Source of the DNA: Butyrivibrio proteoclasticus B316
GTDB taxonomy: Bacteria; Bacillota; Clostridia; Lachnospirales; Lachnospiraceae
Assembly (NCBI RefSeq): GCF_000145035.1
Contig: NC_014387.1
Coordinates: 2,656,001 to 2,720,000 of the forward strand
Direction of reading: 5' to 3'
DNA length: 64,000 nt
A program made the position numbers and the translations under genes. Below, one piece after another: positions 15,875 to 25,584 of this stretch (position 1 is its first letter; the number at the start of each line of letters is the position of its first letter). The notes under the pieces were generated by a model. The model made no database searches. It was given only the letters and a program-made list of their open reading frames with translations, and was not told the DNA's origin.

Positions 15875-17179
15875 TCAACTAACATGCGAGCATTGTCCAA
15901 GCGCTCTAATCAAATTAAAAACCAGATTATCTTGGTCTGGAAAAAAAGGGACTGCCAATATTTTATCTTCTTCGATACCCATTGCTAACAATTGTTTGTA
16001 TACTTCCCTTTGATTTTTTTCATCAATCGCCAACACTACATTGCACTCTGATTTTTTGCTAATATATTCTGGAGATTTAATAGAAACTCCATCAAGCTTA
16101 GTTCCCCATTTACGTGAATCATTATCACATAATACAACATTATCCTTTTCTCCAAGAAGACTCGCCAGTTTTACTACCGATTCTCCTTTAATTCCAGCAC
16201 CAAAGATTACAATACTTCTTTTTTTCTTTAATAATTCTTTAGTCAAATTGAAATGCTCAGCCGATTTTTCTTTCAAAATTGCATCTTCTTTTACAATTTT
16301 AAAGAAATGCTCATCCACATCGCTTTTTACCAAGTCCAAAAACGCTTCCCGATAATCACTGTTCAATCTGGCAACATTCCATCTATATGCATTGATTTTA
16401 GTCAGATTAAAATATGTAATTATGTCACCACTCATCAAATTTCGCTTTTCTAGTTCTCCATTTAACCACTTTATTTCATCATAAACACATTTATACTTTT
16501 CCTGGCTTTTTACAGAAGAGCCTTCATTATCGCGCCTATATAAATACAGATTATCTCCTATAAGCATAATCTTCCTGGCATATGCTGCGCATAATACGCT
16601 AAAACCAGTATCCTGATAGGATGCTCCTGGTGATTCGTTGAATCTTATATCATTCTCTTCTATAAATTTTGCTTTGTACAAACCCGTCCAGATATTGTTA
16701 CTAGTATATTGTCGACAATTTGGTAATTCATGTGGATCAATGACCTGATTCAGATATTTGTATCCATAATAAATATGTTGTCTTACAAATACTTTTTCTT
16801 GATTTAATGAAAAGAAATTCGAATATGACGATTTTACAAAATCAACATCATTTTCCAATGCTTTACTATACAAAATTTCAAGCATATGCTCTGTAAACAA
16901 ATCATCCGATTCCAAAATAGCCAGGTAATCACCGCATGCTTCACTTATCCCTTTATTGAGCTTATGACCATAACTCCCATTTTGATCATAAATAGTCTTA
17001 AAGCAATCGTATTCTGAACTATACGTTTCTAATATCCTCGGTGTACTGTCCGAACTACTATCGACACATATTACTTCAAAGCACTTAAATGTCTGAGCCA
17101 GTAAGCTGTCCAAAGCTTCTGATATATACTTTTCACTATTATGTGTAGGAACTATTACTGAAACTTTTGGCCTGTTCAT
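15875..17179 (-). CDS. GT2 glycosyltransferase with C-terminal Rossmann-like module
   Basis: A 434-residue protein. The GT-A domain has SVIVPTHNSEKY, CVDSSSDST (instead of the common NDGSTD) and ESDD at 90-93 as the likely metal site. About 115 C-terminal residues carry the shared module (SIVIFGAGIKGESV, VLCDNDSRKWG, VVLAIDEKNQ). ATG 17179 overlaps the upstream stop in an ATGA junction, so translation is coupled to the previous gene. The middle segment (200-310) is helical and typical of GT2 enzymes that add sugars to surface glycans or glycoproteins. Confidence 0.88.
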   Translation of the reverse strand: MNRPKVSVIVPTHNSEKYISEALDSLLAQTFKCFEVICVDSSSDSTPRILETYSSEYDCFKTIYDQNGSYGHKLNKGISEACGDYLAILESDDLFTEHMLEILYSKALENDVDFVKSSYSNFFSLNQEKVFVRQHIYYGYKYLNQVIDPHELPNCRQYTSNNIWTGLYKAKFIEENDIRFNESPGASYQDTGFSVLCAAYARKIMLIGDNLYLYRRDNEGSSVKSQEKYKCVYDEIKWLNGELEKRNLMSGDIITYFNLTKINAYRWNVARLNSDYREAFLDLVKSDVDEHFFKIVKEDAILKEKSAEHFNLTKELLKKKRSIVIFGAGIKGESVVKLASLLGEKDNVVLCDNDSRKWGTKLDGVSIKSPEYISKKSECNVVLAIDEKNQREVYKQLLAMGIEEDKILAVPFFPDQDNLVFNLIRALGQCSHVS

Positions 17180-18498
17180 ATTCTCACCTTAGGAAAATCA
17201 GATATCACAAATGGAAAAATGTATTTTGCCTTACAATCTTCAAGAACCTTTTTAATTGCCTTATAGTGTTGTGGACCAACTCCTACTGCAAATGGAATGT
17301 TTTTATCTTTAATATCAGATAAATGAAAGACATTACTAACATCCAGACTAATAATTTCATTATCCGATACTACATATCCATTAAAATTTATGCCTTTCTT
17401 TATCAACTTCTCAGACAATAAATGTGCATTATTACCATTTCCGTATATATAAAACTCCTTTTGCTCAGAAACAAATTTTTCTAATTCTTGAGGCAAACAC
17501 TCTTCACATTTTAACAACATGCAAATACTTTCAAGTTGTTCTATTTCCCAAGTAAAGCTTTCTCTAATATCTTTACTCATTTTTTTTATCATGCTTATTA
17601 AATCTGAATAGTTTGCAACTTTACCAATTAAATTCAGGTAAAAGCCTCCACATCGTTCAACAATATCATCATGATTTTGACCATTTGTATAATTATCATA
17701 AAGAACAAGAAAATGCATCATCTGTAAACAATGCTTTAATTCCATGTCAATGTTTTCAGAAGTTCTTTTACTCCATGATATAGAATGCATATACCTATAT
17801 ACACTCATTGCCTTGCCAAAAAAGTGCACAGTTCCATTCGCTATGGCGTACAATTGCCTAGGCCAATCTCCAACCCAGCATTCGGTCATCCACTTAGGGC
17901 TCAATGCAACATCCTTAGAAAAAATCATCGATGCAGTTGGCCATATTCCCGTTTTCTGCATAATTAGTTCATCAACTAATAGATCATGATCTGGTTCGCC
18001 CTCTTTCATCCGGTATCTGCTCTCATTACGATAATCCCATATTATCGCATCATGCATAGTTAGTTTACATTCCGGATGTTTTATCATATAGGATAATTGA
18101 ACCTGTATTTTATCTTTATCTGTCCAAAAATCATCTCCTTCGCAATATGCAAAATATTTTCCATTGGCATATTGCCTTATCCATTCATTCTCAAACTCTG
18201 CGCATTTACTATCAGATAACGTTCCATAAACGTTTTTATGTCCAATAAATCCATGAAAAAGATTTGGATATTTCTCACAGTATTCTTTTACAATATCCTG
18301 TGATTCATCGGTTGAGGCATCATCATGAACAAGTACCTCCATGGAAAAATCTGTATCTTGCTCTAGAATCCCCTCAAATGTTTCTTTCAAAAAATTGCCA
18401 AAGTTATATACATTGACAAGTATACTTATATCGCAAGGTCTATCTATGAAGTTTTCACCATTTAGCTCTTCAAATCGAGCCAACTCCAAAATATTCAT
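17176..18498 (-). CDS. GT2 glycosyltransferase with C-terminal Rossmann-like module
   Basis: A 440-residue protein. The GT-A domain begins at residue 23 (DISILVNVYNFG), with VHDDASTDES and the metal site EGDDFW at 120-125. From about residue 338 the shared module follows in a divergent form (EFYIYGNGNNAHLL, YVVSDNE). It is first of three consecutive GT2 genes joined by 4-base or short overlaps. The Shine-Dalgarno is weak (AGAAG), so expression may depend on coupling or be low. Confidence 0.86.
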   Translation of the reverse strand: MNILELARFEELNGENFIDRPCDISILVNVYNFGNFLKETFEGILEQDTDFSMEVLVHDDASTDESQDIVKEYCEKYPNLFHGFIGHKNVYGTLSDSKCAEFENEWIRQYANGKYFAYCEGDDFWTDKDKIQVQLSYMIKHPECKLTMHDAIIWDYRNESRYRMKEGEPDHDLLVDELIMQKTGIWPTASMIFSKDVALSPKWMTECWVGDWPRQLYAIANGTVHFFGKAMSVYRYMHSISWSKRTSENIDMELKHCLQMMHFLVLYDNYTNGQNHDDIVERCGGFYLNLIGKVANYSDLISMIKKMSKDIRESFTWEIEQLESICMLLKCEECLPQELEKFVSEQKEFYIYGNGNNAHLLSEKLIKKGINFNGYVVSDNEIISLDVSNVFHLSDIKDKNIPFAVGVGPQHYKAIKKVLEDCKAKYIFPFVISDFPKVRI

Positions 18499-18536
18499 TT
18501 TATCTTCTGAACATTTTCAACAAAACAGCACAATTG

Positions 18537-19946
18537 TTACGTATTTTTTATAGTCTCGCCAAATAAAGAATCTATCTCAATGAATTGGTCAGGACATCCA
18601 AACTGCTTTAAATACATTTCTATATTATTATCATCACCTATAGGTGTAATAATGACCTGGCATCCATCAATCGATACTTTTTCACAGTCTGGGCAACTGA
18701 TCTTAATCCCTTGGTATGCATTCATTACAGCATTTCTATCAAGCGCGCAAATATCTGTATAATTGCCTGCGAGCTGATCCAAAATCAATCTGCCTATCTC
18801 TCCGACACCATAAACCACAATAGGTTTATCATTGGAAACAGCTCCTTTTAACTTTTCTGCAAACTGCGTTCTATCATGAATATACATGTCAAGAATCTTT
18901 AGCTTAGCTAATGCTTTATCATATTTCTTCTTATAGGGATGTTCTCCAAGAAGAGATCCTCTTCCGCCGCTCCAGTCATTGACCTTGGGATGTTTGAAAA
19001 TAGGATTCTTCATGATTTCCAAGAATTCTTTGTTATAAGGATGATATGGATTTCTTACATCTGCAAACCACTCAATATCAGCAGAATATTTCCCCCACGG
19101 CAAAAAGTATCTTAGTCTTACTTCATCTGCTCCAAATTCCTCAATACATCGCCTAGTAAAATCAGGTAATTGCCTAAAGTTCCTTTCCTGAACAACAGTC
19201 GCAAGTTCCAGATAGTTAATTATCCCCTTTTCACGTAAAGACTTAATAAATCGTAAGTTATTCTCAATACGTGAAATAGGGTATCTAACACCAGATAACT
19301 GCTGATAAGTGTACTCATCAAAGCTCATAACAGTAACTGAAACAGATAGGTTATATTGTCCCAAATTTTCAATTTGTTTCCAGTGTTCCTCATCAAATAA
19401 GGATCCATTAGTTTCCAATGAGACTTTACATTCCTTTGCCGGAGCAAGTGGTTTCCATTCAGATAACATTTTTAATGTTCTCTTGCTGGCAAAGAGCTCT
19501 CCTTGCCCATTTGCACTAATCTCTTTGACATGTGGAAAAACCTTTTTTAATTCCTCTTCAATCTTATCAAACCTTTGTTGCATCTGATCTTTGTCAGCTG
19601 CATTATATCGTTCATGTATATCACATGTACTACAGTTATAATTGCATACGTTATCATAGGACAAACTTAATTGTTCTGGATATTCAGGTATATCATCTAT
19701 ATCTACAACATGCTTATCTATCTCATTTCTACTTAAATAAGGGCAATTATCAATAATGCATTTTGAGTAATCCTGATTGATCAGTCTATTTCGCAAAGCA
19801 CAAGCTCTTTTACCGTTCCAGATTTCTTCATAAGATTGGTCTATTAAATTTCCAACATAGCAATCTGTTGTCCAAGCACATATTCTGCAATCACCTAAAT
19901 CATTATTTACTTGAAAAAAATTCAAACCAGTATTACAGATCCTCAT
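18537..19946 (-). CDS. Radical SAM protein with N-terminal SPASM-like cysteines and C-terminal module
   Basis: A 469-residue protein. The radical SAM motif is CNYNCSTC (C101, C105, C108). Before it, residues 20-70 hold C20, C23, C29, C63 and C68 around YVGNLIDQSYEEIWNGK, a pattern normally seen in the C-terminal SPASM domain; here it comes first. After the barrel (SLETNGSLF, GADEVRLRYFLP) there is a C-terminal Rossmann-like module (PIVVYGVGEIGRLI, ALDRNAVM). GAGG lies 8 bases before ATG 19946. The enzyme presumably uses S-adenosylmethionine radical chemistry on a sugar, peptide or glycoprotein made in this locus; the substrate is unknown. Confidence 0.85.
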   Translation of the reverse strand: MRICNTGLNFFQVNNDLGDCRICAWTTDCYVGNLIDQSYEEIWNGKRACALRNRLINQDYSKCIIDNCPYLSRNEIDKHVVDIDDIPEYPEQLSLSYDNVCNYNCSTCDIHERYNAADKDQMQQRFDKIEEELKKVFPHVKEISANGQGELFASKRTLKMLSEWKPLAPAKECKVSLETNGSLFDEEHWKQIENLGQYNLSVSVTVMSFDEYTYQQLSGVRYPISRIENNLRFIKSLREKGIINYLELATVVQERNFRQLPDFTRRCIEEFGADEVRLRYFLPWGKYSADIEWFADVRNPYHPYNKEFLEIMKNPIFKHPKVNDWSGGRGSLLGEHPYKKKYDKALAKLKILDMYIHDRTQFAEKLKGAVSNDKPIVVYGVGEIGRLILDQLAGNYTDICALDRNAVMNAYQGIKISCPDCEKVSIDGCQVIITPIGDDNNIEMYLKQFGCPDQFIEIDSLFGETIKNT

Positions 19947-19967
19947 GACGTTTTCCTCATAGAGAAA

Positions 19968-21065
19968 TTATTTATTTGCACTTTCAATTTTCTTAATAAG
20001 TAATTCTGTAAAGGCTAAACGCCCTGAATTATTAAGATGCTCATAGTCATAAAATAAACTATTATCATTTATCGCATCAGAAAAATCATATATCTCAATT
20101 CTGTCACTACACTCTTCCAATACTCTATAAAAGCGAGTTTTCATTTCATTATAATAGACAAATTCTTCATCTTTAATACAATGTAGCAATACTGGTGGAA
20201 TCACCACTGATACGTTTTTATTTGTAATCTTTATAAACTCATAAAATATTAGAATATTCTCCCTCCATGTATCTTCATATATTTTTTTCCATATGTCATC
20301 TAGTGTTACTTTTTCATCCAACGCTATATTACAATTATCTGGTTGTACTTTTCTCCATCTTTTGTTCTTCCAAAATTTATTTCCAAAAAGCTTCTGACAT
20401 TTAATATATTCCTTCACATCATCACTTCCATTTATAGCATTATGCCAGTCCTGTAATCCTCTATTTGCAAAAATTTGCCCAGAAGAATACTGATATAACG
20501 ACAAAGACATATCATAATTAAAATAATAATAAGGAAATACCATCAGAATAGTCTTTATCGAATCATGCAACTCTTTATTCTTTTTCAGTTCTGAATATAG
20601 TTTCAAATTGTAATACAAATCTTGTCCATGCCAAGACAAATCAATTATCCCACCATAAAACATTGAATAGTCTAATCCTCTAAGTGAATAAGATAGTCCC
20701 ATAACAAGCGTTTCAATACTTTTCTCTTTAATTGAATATATTTCTTCAATTAAATTTGGAATATACTCTGGTTGATTCAATAAAAACAATACTGGCTCAA
20801 CTATTTTCGATCTTTCAATTCCTATAAATTGAAGATAGGATAATACCTTTTTGCGCTTTTCTTCATCCCATATAAGCAAAACAATATAATCAAATGAACA
20901 GTTGATAATTTGATTTGGAGAAATAAACTGCTCGTTTTGCAGAACATCTTCATGCAAAAAGCTATCACTAACGCCAAGTATCTCATAATCATCGTCTAGA
21001 TACGATATTGCCATACTTCTAAGTTTTGTGTTCGATATGCCATATATTATTATCTTTTTTTTCAT
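19968..21065 (-). CDS. SGNH-like putative acyltransferase/esterase with N-terminal Rossmann-like module
   Basis: A 365-residue protein. Residues 3-95 are a divergent copy of the shared module (IIIYGISNTKL, LGVSDS). The rest has features of an SGNH/DltD-like fold: a candidate nucleophile region VMGLSYSLRG (S125 or S127) and a C-terminal D340-x-x-H343 pair in YDYEHLNNSGRLAF. SGNH proteins hydrolyse or transfer acyl groups, often on surface sugars or teichoic acids. With an AMP-forming ligase and a carrier protein in the same operon, a role in acylating a sugar is plausible. No membrane segment is visible, unlike true DltD. Confidence 0.6.
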   Translation of the reverse strand: MKKKIIIYGISNTKLRSMAISYLDDDYEILGVSDSFLHEDVLQNEQFISPNQIINCSFDYIVLLIWDEEKRKKVLSYLQFIGIERSKIVEPVLFLLNQPEYIPNLIEEIYSIKEKSIETLVMGLSYSLRGLDYSMFYGGIIDLSWHGQDLYYNLKLYSELKKNKELHDSIKTILMVFPYYYFNYDMSLSLYQYSSGQIFANRGLQDWHNAINGSDDVKEYIKCQKLFGNKFWKNKRWRKVQPDNCNIALDEKVTLDDIWKKIYEDTWRENILIFYEFIKITNKNVSVVIPPVLLHCIKDEEFVYYNEMKTRFYRVLEECSDRIEIYDFSDAINDNSLFYDYEHLNNSGRLAFTELLIKKIESANK

Positions 21066-21076
21066 ACTTATCTAAA

Positions 21077-22165
21077 TTACACCCTATTCACATAGTTAAT
21101 GAATCCACTTAGCTTCATCTCTCCTTCATTTACAATGTCATTCGAAAGCAACCATTGATCAATAAGCATAGTATCATCCGGCCAAATCACATTAATAAAC
21201 TCTCCATTACCATTTTCATTAACTCCAAAAATATAATTCCCAGTGTGCATTGCAAAATAGGTGGTTCCATTTATCTCGACAGCCCTTGTGTAATTTGACA
21301 TCCTATTATTTTTTTTATAATGAAAATCACATGGATAATCAATACATTTTTTTGTTGAGCCATTATTAAGATCAACTAATACTATATCCTCACTATAACA
21401 AGGCATTATCCATAATTTATTATTTTTCACACAAATAGATGCAAAAGGAATTGTATTATCTCTTTCACTAGAAAGATTGTTATACACTTGCCTTACATTA
21501 CTGTTCTTTTCTTCCCAATAGAAAACATCTCCGGAAATAGTTAATATATAATATCCATCAGTACACTCATAAACGTATAATGGTTTTTGTATATCTGAGG
21601 GATAATGACTTGTCAAACATTCTCTATTAGTGAATGAGATTTTAAACAACTTATTACTACTATAATCAAAGCATGTAACAACATCAGATTTAGTATCGTT
21701 TCTACCTGCGCAAAATAATCCATCTTCACTAATAGCTGAATCTGTTTCCAATGAAATATATTCAATTTCCCCACTATATTTATTCATCAAAACAATTTGA
21801 TCAAACTGATATGGCAAAAAATAAACATAATCTCCATTTATCCCAGAAAAAGCAAAATCATGAGCAAAAACATTCTCAAGCGATAAACTGGTAAGCTTAA
21901 TACTGCATTTTTCAATATTAAAACTAAAAAAATATTTCCCATTTCCAGCTATTCCAAATAGCTCTTTTCCGTCTATAGCCAATACAGCGTTTCCACTCGG
22001 TTTAATTCCAACGCTTTTCCATGGAATATTAAGATATTCGACAACATTACTCTCAATACTCATACGCATACCTATTCCAGTTATTTCAGAAACCCAATAT
22101 ATATAATTTCCGTCGGAAACTACAGATATAAAACAGTTATACGAAATCATTTGCTGATACCCCAT
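21077..22165 (-). CDS. Predicted beta-propeller-like protein of unknown function
   Basis: A 362-residue protein. I do not recognise the family. It has repeated short beta segments of 40-50 residues ending in aromatic strands (GNYIYWVSE, GDYVYFLPY, DGYYILTISGDVFYWE, NNKLWIMPC, GTTYFAMHTGNYIFGV), which suggests a six- or seven-bladed propeller. There is no signal peptide or membrane segment. It lies between the SGNH-like gene and the acetyltransferase gene with short gaps, so it is part of the glycan operon. A scaffold or glycan-binding role is possible but unproven. Confidence 0.6.
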   Translation of the reverse strand: MGYQQMISYNCFISVVSDGNYIYWVSEITGIGMRMSIESNVVEYLNIPWKSVGIKPSGNAVLAIDGKELFGIAGNGKYFFSFNIEKCSIKLTSLSLENVFAHDFAFSGINGDYVYFLPYQFDQIVLMNKYSGEIEYISLETDSAISEDGLFCAGRNDTKSDVVTCFDYSSNKLFKISFTNRECLTSHYPSDIQKPLYVYECTDGYYILTISGDVFYWEEKNSNVRQVYNNLSSERDNTIPFASICVKNNKLWIMPCYSEDIVLVDLNNGSTKKCIDYPCDFHYKKNNRMSNYTRAVEINGTTYFAMHTGNYIFGVNENGNGEFINVIWPDDTMLIDQWLLSNDIVNEGEMKLSGFINYVNRV

Positions 22166-22185
22166 TGATAATTTTGGCTATGTTT

Positions 22186-22842
22186 CTAATTAAAAACCTT
22201 TTCATTTTCATTTTTTCTTATGACTCTAGCAGGGTTTCCCATTGCAATAGAATAATCACAAACATCTTTTAATACTGCTGCTCCCATCGACACTATACAA
22301 TGAGTCCCTATGTTTGTATGATCCCTTACACATGACATTCCACCAATAAAAGTTGTTTCTCCTACATGTGCTCCACCAGAAATAACTACATTTGCTGATA
22401 TCTGGCAATTACTACCTATAACAACATCATGGCCAATCATACATCGATGATTAATGTACACATTATCATTTATTACAGCATCTGATGAAATAATCACCCC
22501 TTCTTGTATTACTATGCCAGATCCTATTTTTGCATAGTCGCTGATAAAAGAATTATCATGGATCAAATTACCAAATATATATCCACTACTTATTACTTCA
22601 TTATATAGTCGCTCCCTTTGCTTGGGTTCTCCTATTGCTATGATCACTTCTGTATTATCCGGGGTATACAACTCCTTCAATCTTGAAAAAGGCATTCTTT
22701 TGCTATCATGTAAATTTCCCTCTTCTTTTGTGTCATCGATAAAAACTATCTCATCCCATTTTTGTCTTTGCTTAGGGCAATGCTGCAATAAATCATAAAC
22801 CTCTCTTCCTGACCCTCCTGCACCATATACAGCTAAATTCAT
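22186..22842 (-). CDS. PglD/NeuD-family sugar O/N-acetyltransferase
   Basis: A 218-residue protein of the PglD/NeuD type. The N-terminal domain (1-75) is a PglD_N-like Rossmann fold (LAVYGAGGSGREV, FIDDTKE). The C-terminal domain is a left-handed beta-helix of hexapeptide repeats (IGSGIVIQEGVIISSDAVI and on) with the catalytic-type His in NHRCMIGHD and the end motif GNPARVIRK. Known relatives acetylate UDP-4-amino-sugars or sialic acids. With a DegT aminotransferase in the same operon, an aminated nucleotide sugar is the likely substrate. AAGGAG precedes ATG 22842. Confidence 0.88.
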   Translation of the reverse strand: MNLAVYGAGGSGREVYDLLQHCPKQRQKWDEIVFIDDTKEEGNLHDSKRMPFSRLKELYTPDNTEVIIAIGEPKQRERLYNEVISSGYIFGNLIHDNSFISDYAKIGSGIVIQEGVIISSDAVINDNVYINHRCMIGHDVVIGSNCQISANVVISGGAHVGETTFIGGMSCVRDHTNIGTHCIVSMGAAVLKDVCDYSIAMGNPARVIRKNENEKVFN

Positions 22843-22958
22843 TATTCAATCTCCTTAAGCCAACATGAACACCAGCATTACCTGAACCATACGTCATATA
22901 TAGTATGTCTTTTCTAATCTGAGCATCTAATCTGTAAAACATATGCTACTCGTCATTA

Positions 22959-24458
22959 CTAAGCAAAATATCTCTCATAGTCTTGCTTTATCCCATTTCT
23001 ATCTATCTTTCCATTTTTATTAACAGGCATTTCAACTAGTTGGATAATCCTGTTAGGAAGCATGTACACTGGAATTGTATTTCTTAATTCTCTTCTAATT
23101 CGATCTGACTTTATATATCCCGTGTAAAAAAGACATAATTTTTGAGTTTCTGTATTGTATATGCAACATGCAAGTTCCACTCCGTCTATATCCATAACTC
23201 GGTTTTCAATTTCACCAAGCTCTATGCGATACCCCATTCTCTTAATTTGAAAATCATTTCTACCAACGAAATACAATAAGCCATTCTTGTAGTATCCAAT
23301 GTCTCCAGTATGATAAACATAGACACTGTCATTGTCGTTAATTTGAAAATCTACAAATTTCTTGGTTGTTTCTTCTAAATTGTTGTAATACCCGGAAGAC
23401 AATCCCCCACCTACACAAATTTCTCCTTTTACATCATCGTCACAAATCAAGTTTCCTTTATTATCTATTAAATATACTCGTCTCTTTCTAAACGGCTTTC
23501 CAATCGGAATACTATCAGAAGTCATATCCGAATCATTAACTTGATACCAGGTACAATTGCAGATTACTTCTGTAGGGCCATAAACATTGTAAAATGAGCA
23601 ATTTGGAAGTGCTGATTTCCATATACGAAGATACTTCATCGGCATTACTTCACCACTAAAACATACTTTTTTTATCTCTTTACTAATTTTTTCATCGAAC
23701 TCTTTTGTTGCTGAAGCCATGCACAAAGCTGTTACTGCCCATATTAAAGTGTTTATCTTCTTTTCTCTTATATAGTCAAGAAGTTCGTCTGGCCTGGAAA
23801 AAAACTTTTTGTCTATTAGCACCAGTTTCCCGCCAGTATAAATTGTAGAATAAATGTCTTTTACCGATACATCAAAATCGAAAGGTGCTTGATTACCAAC
23901 AATATCTTCCCTCGATAATCCAATTTCATTTACAAAATCTTCTATAAATTCATATACTGCTTCAGAACTAGCTACTACCAATTTAGGAATACCTGTAGTT
24001 CCACTTGTAAACATGCCATAAAGTAAGGTACTGGTAGGCCAACAATTGTCTACACTGGGTTCTGACTCTGCTTTATCAAATGCTGCTTTCCTAACTATTA
24101 CAATTCTATCTTCAATGTCGGTTTCTAAAAAAAATTCTGAAAAGCACTCTTCCGCAAAAAGATATTTAACTCCAGCTACTTCCATCATTTTCTTAATTCT
24201 ATTTTCAGGCGCCGTAGTGTTAATAAAAACATATGCTTTACCTGCTAAAGCCGCCCCAAGCATCATAGCTATGGCCTCTATACCTTTTTCCATAAAAAGG
24301 CAAATGACACTTTCCGTAGAAAATGAAATCAATTTAGAAGCATTTATAGCTTTTCTATACATTTCCAGATAAGTACATTCTCGATTGTTATCTACCACAA
24401 AAACACTATTCGGAATGTCACTTACATTTTTCAAAAAAAGATCTAAAACATTTCCCAT
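22959..24458 (-). CDS. AMP-forming adenylation enzyme (NRPS A-domain/DltA-like)
   Basis: A 499-residue stand-alone adenylation enzyme. Core motifs: MFTSGTTGIPKLVV (A3, about 149-162), YNVYGPTEV (A5), YHTGDIGYY (A7), RIELGEIE (A8) and a C-terminal NKNGKIDR (A10) with the catalytic Lys. Such enzymes activate a carboxylic or amino acid as acyl-AMP and load it on a carrier protein. An acyl carrier protein gene lies two genes upstream (25585-25821) and is the obvious partner. The gene starts 1 base after the aldo/keto reductase stop, with AGGG before ATG 24458. The substrate could be an amino acid or small acid; the specificity pocket was not read. Confidence 0.85.
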   Translation of the reverse strand: MGNVLDLFLKNVSDIPNSVFVVDNNRECTYLEMYRKAINASKLISFSTESVICLFMEKGIEAIAMMLGAALAGKAYVFINTTAPENRIKKMMEVAGVKYLFAEECFSEFFLETDIEDRIVIVRKAAFDKAESEPSVDNCWPTSTLLYGMFTSGTTGIPKLVVASSEAVYEFIEDFVNEIGLSREDIVGNQAPFDFDVSVKDIYSTIYTGGKLVLIDKKFFSRPDELLDYIREKKINTLIWAVTALCMASATKEFDEKISKEIKKVCFSGEVMPMKYLRIWKSALPNCSFYNVYGPTEVICNCTWYQVNDSDMTSDSIPIGKPFRKRRVYLIDNKGNLICDDDVKGEICVGGGLSSGYYNNLEETTKKFVDFQINDNDSVYVYHTGDIGYYKNGLLYFVGRNDFQIKRMGYRIELGEIENRVMDIDGVELACCIYNTETQKLCLFYTGYIKSDRIRRELRNTIPVYMLPNRIIQLVEMPVNKNGKIDRNGIKQDYERYFA

Positions 24459-24459
24459 T

Positions 24460-25572
24460 TCATAATCCCTTTTTGGAATAATAATCTGATATATCTTTCA
24501 TTCTCTTCATCTGTTTAACATGGAATGGACATACCTGTTCACAATGGCCACACATTATGCAGGAGTCTGCTTTTACCTGCAGTTTATCGTAATGACCATC
24601 TGCTAATTTATCTCCTATGCGAGACAAATCATAATATTTATTTACCAAACCTATATCTATATGAACTGGACAAGGCTGACAGTGATTACAGTACACACAT
24701 TCTCCACCGCTATGAAAATAATGCTCTGATAGACTATATAATTTCGAATAATCTCTTTCAGTTTCCGATGAGTATAAAAATGCCAGTACCCCCTCAAGTT
24801 CATTGATATTTGCCACTCCAGGTAAAACGGAAACAACGGCGGGCCTATCAAGGGCATATTGAATACATTGAGTTACGGAAAACGCCTCTCCAAAAGAATT
24901 CAAATCCGCATGTAGCATTCTTTTCCCGGCAAATGGTTTCATTACAGTTAACGCTATTCCTGCTTGCTCGCACTCATTGTATAGATTATATCTATCTTCC
25001 AATGTTCCAATTGCATAATTTCCAAGATTAAGATAATCATACGCCATGTTAATACTAAACATGGCCAATCTTATCTTTCCAGTAGCTATAAACTTTCTTA
25101 GAATATCTGGATTATGAGTGGAACACCCTATTTCTTTGATAACTCCTTCTTTTTGCAAAGATAATAGATAATCCCATAAGCCATTATTCATCACATTGTC
25201 ATAATCTTCTAGCGTATCAATGCAGTGAACAAGGCCGAAATCAGCATACTCGCATCCCAGCAATTCCAATTGACTATCAAAACCTTTTTTAATAGTTTCT
25301 AAATCTCTTGACCAACAATATCTATTATCTACATAATTACTGCCAAAATGCATTTGAAGCTTATATGATTTTCTAGCATAATTCGACAACCCATCTTTGT
25401 AATACTTAAATGCATTTTCCACAGACATAACAGTGTCAAACAAATTAATTCCATTATCTATAGCCATTTCAATTATTTGGGGAATTCTATCTAAATTTTC
25501 AGAAGCATATGATGCTCCAAGCCCAATCACACTAACTTTTTCATCAGTACCCGGAATCGTTCTATATTCCAT
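24460..25572 (-). CDS. Aldo/keto-reductase-like protein with C-terminal 2[4Fe-4S] ferredoxin domain
   Basis: A 370-residue protein. Residues 1-280 follow the aldo/keto reductase barrel (KVSVIGLGASY, GINLFDT, GLVHCID, GCSTHN). The C-terminus has two cysteine clusters, CVYCNHCQPCP and CIMCGHCEQVCP, for [4Fe-4S] centres, as in the COG1453 family. The usual active-site string DTAxxYG is replaced by DTVMSVE after D46, so the catalytic Tyr is missing at its normal place, and the Lys position is also atypical; His is kept. It may use its Fe-S clusters for a different redox step. It sits between the carrier protein and the AMP ligase in the precursor half of the glycan operon. Confidence 0.82.
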   Translation of the reverse strand: MEYRTIPGTDEKVSVIGLGASYASENLDRIPQIIEMAIDNGINLFDTVMSVENAFKYYKDGLSNYARKSYKLQMHFGSNYVDNRYCWSRDLETIKKGFDSQLELLGCEYADFGLVHCIDTLEDYDNVMNNGLWDYLLSLQKEGVIKEIGCSTHNPDILRKFIATGKIRLAMFSINMAYDYLNLGNYAIGTLEDRYNLYNECEQAGIALTVMKPFAGKRMLHADLNSFGEAFSVTQCIQYALDRPAVVSVLPGVANINELEGVLAFLYSSETERDYSKLYSLSEHYFHSGGECVYCNHCQPCPVHIDIGLVNKYYDLSRIGDKLADGHYDKLQVKADSCIMCGHCEQVCPFHVKQMKRMKDISDYYSKKGL

Positions 25573-25584
25573 TCGAATCCCCCA

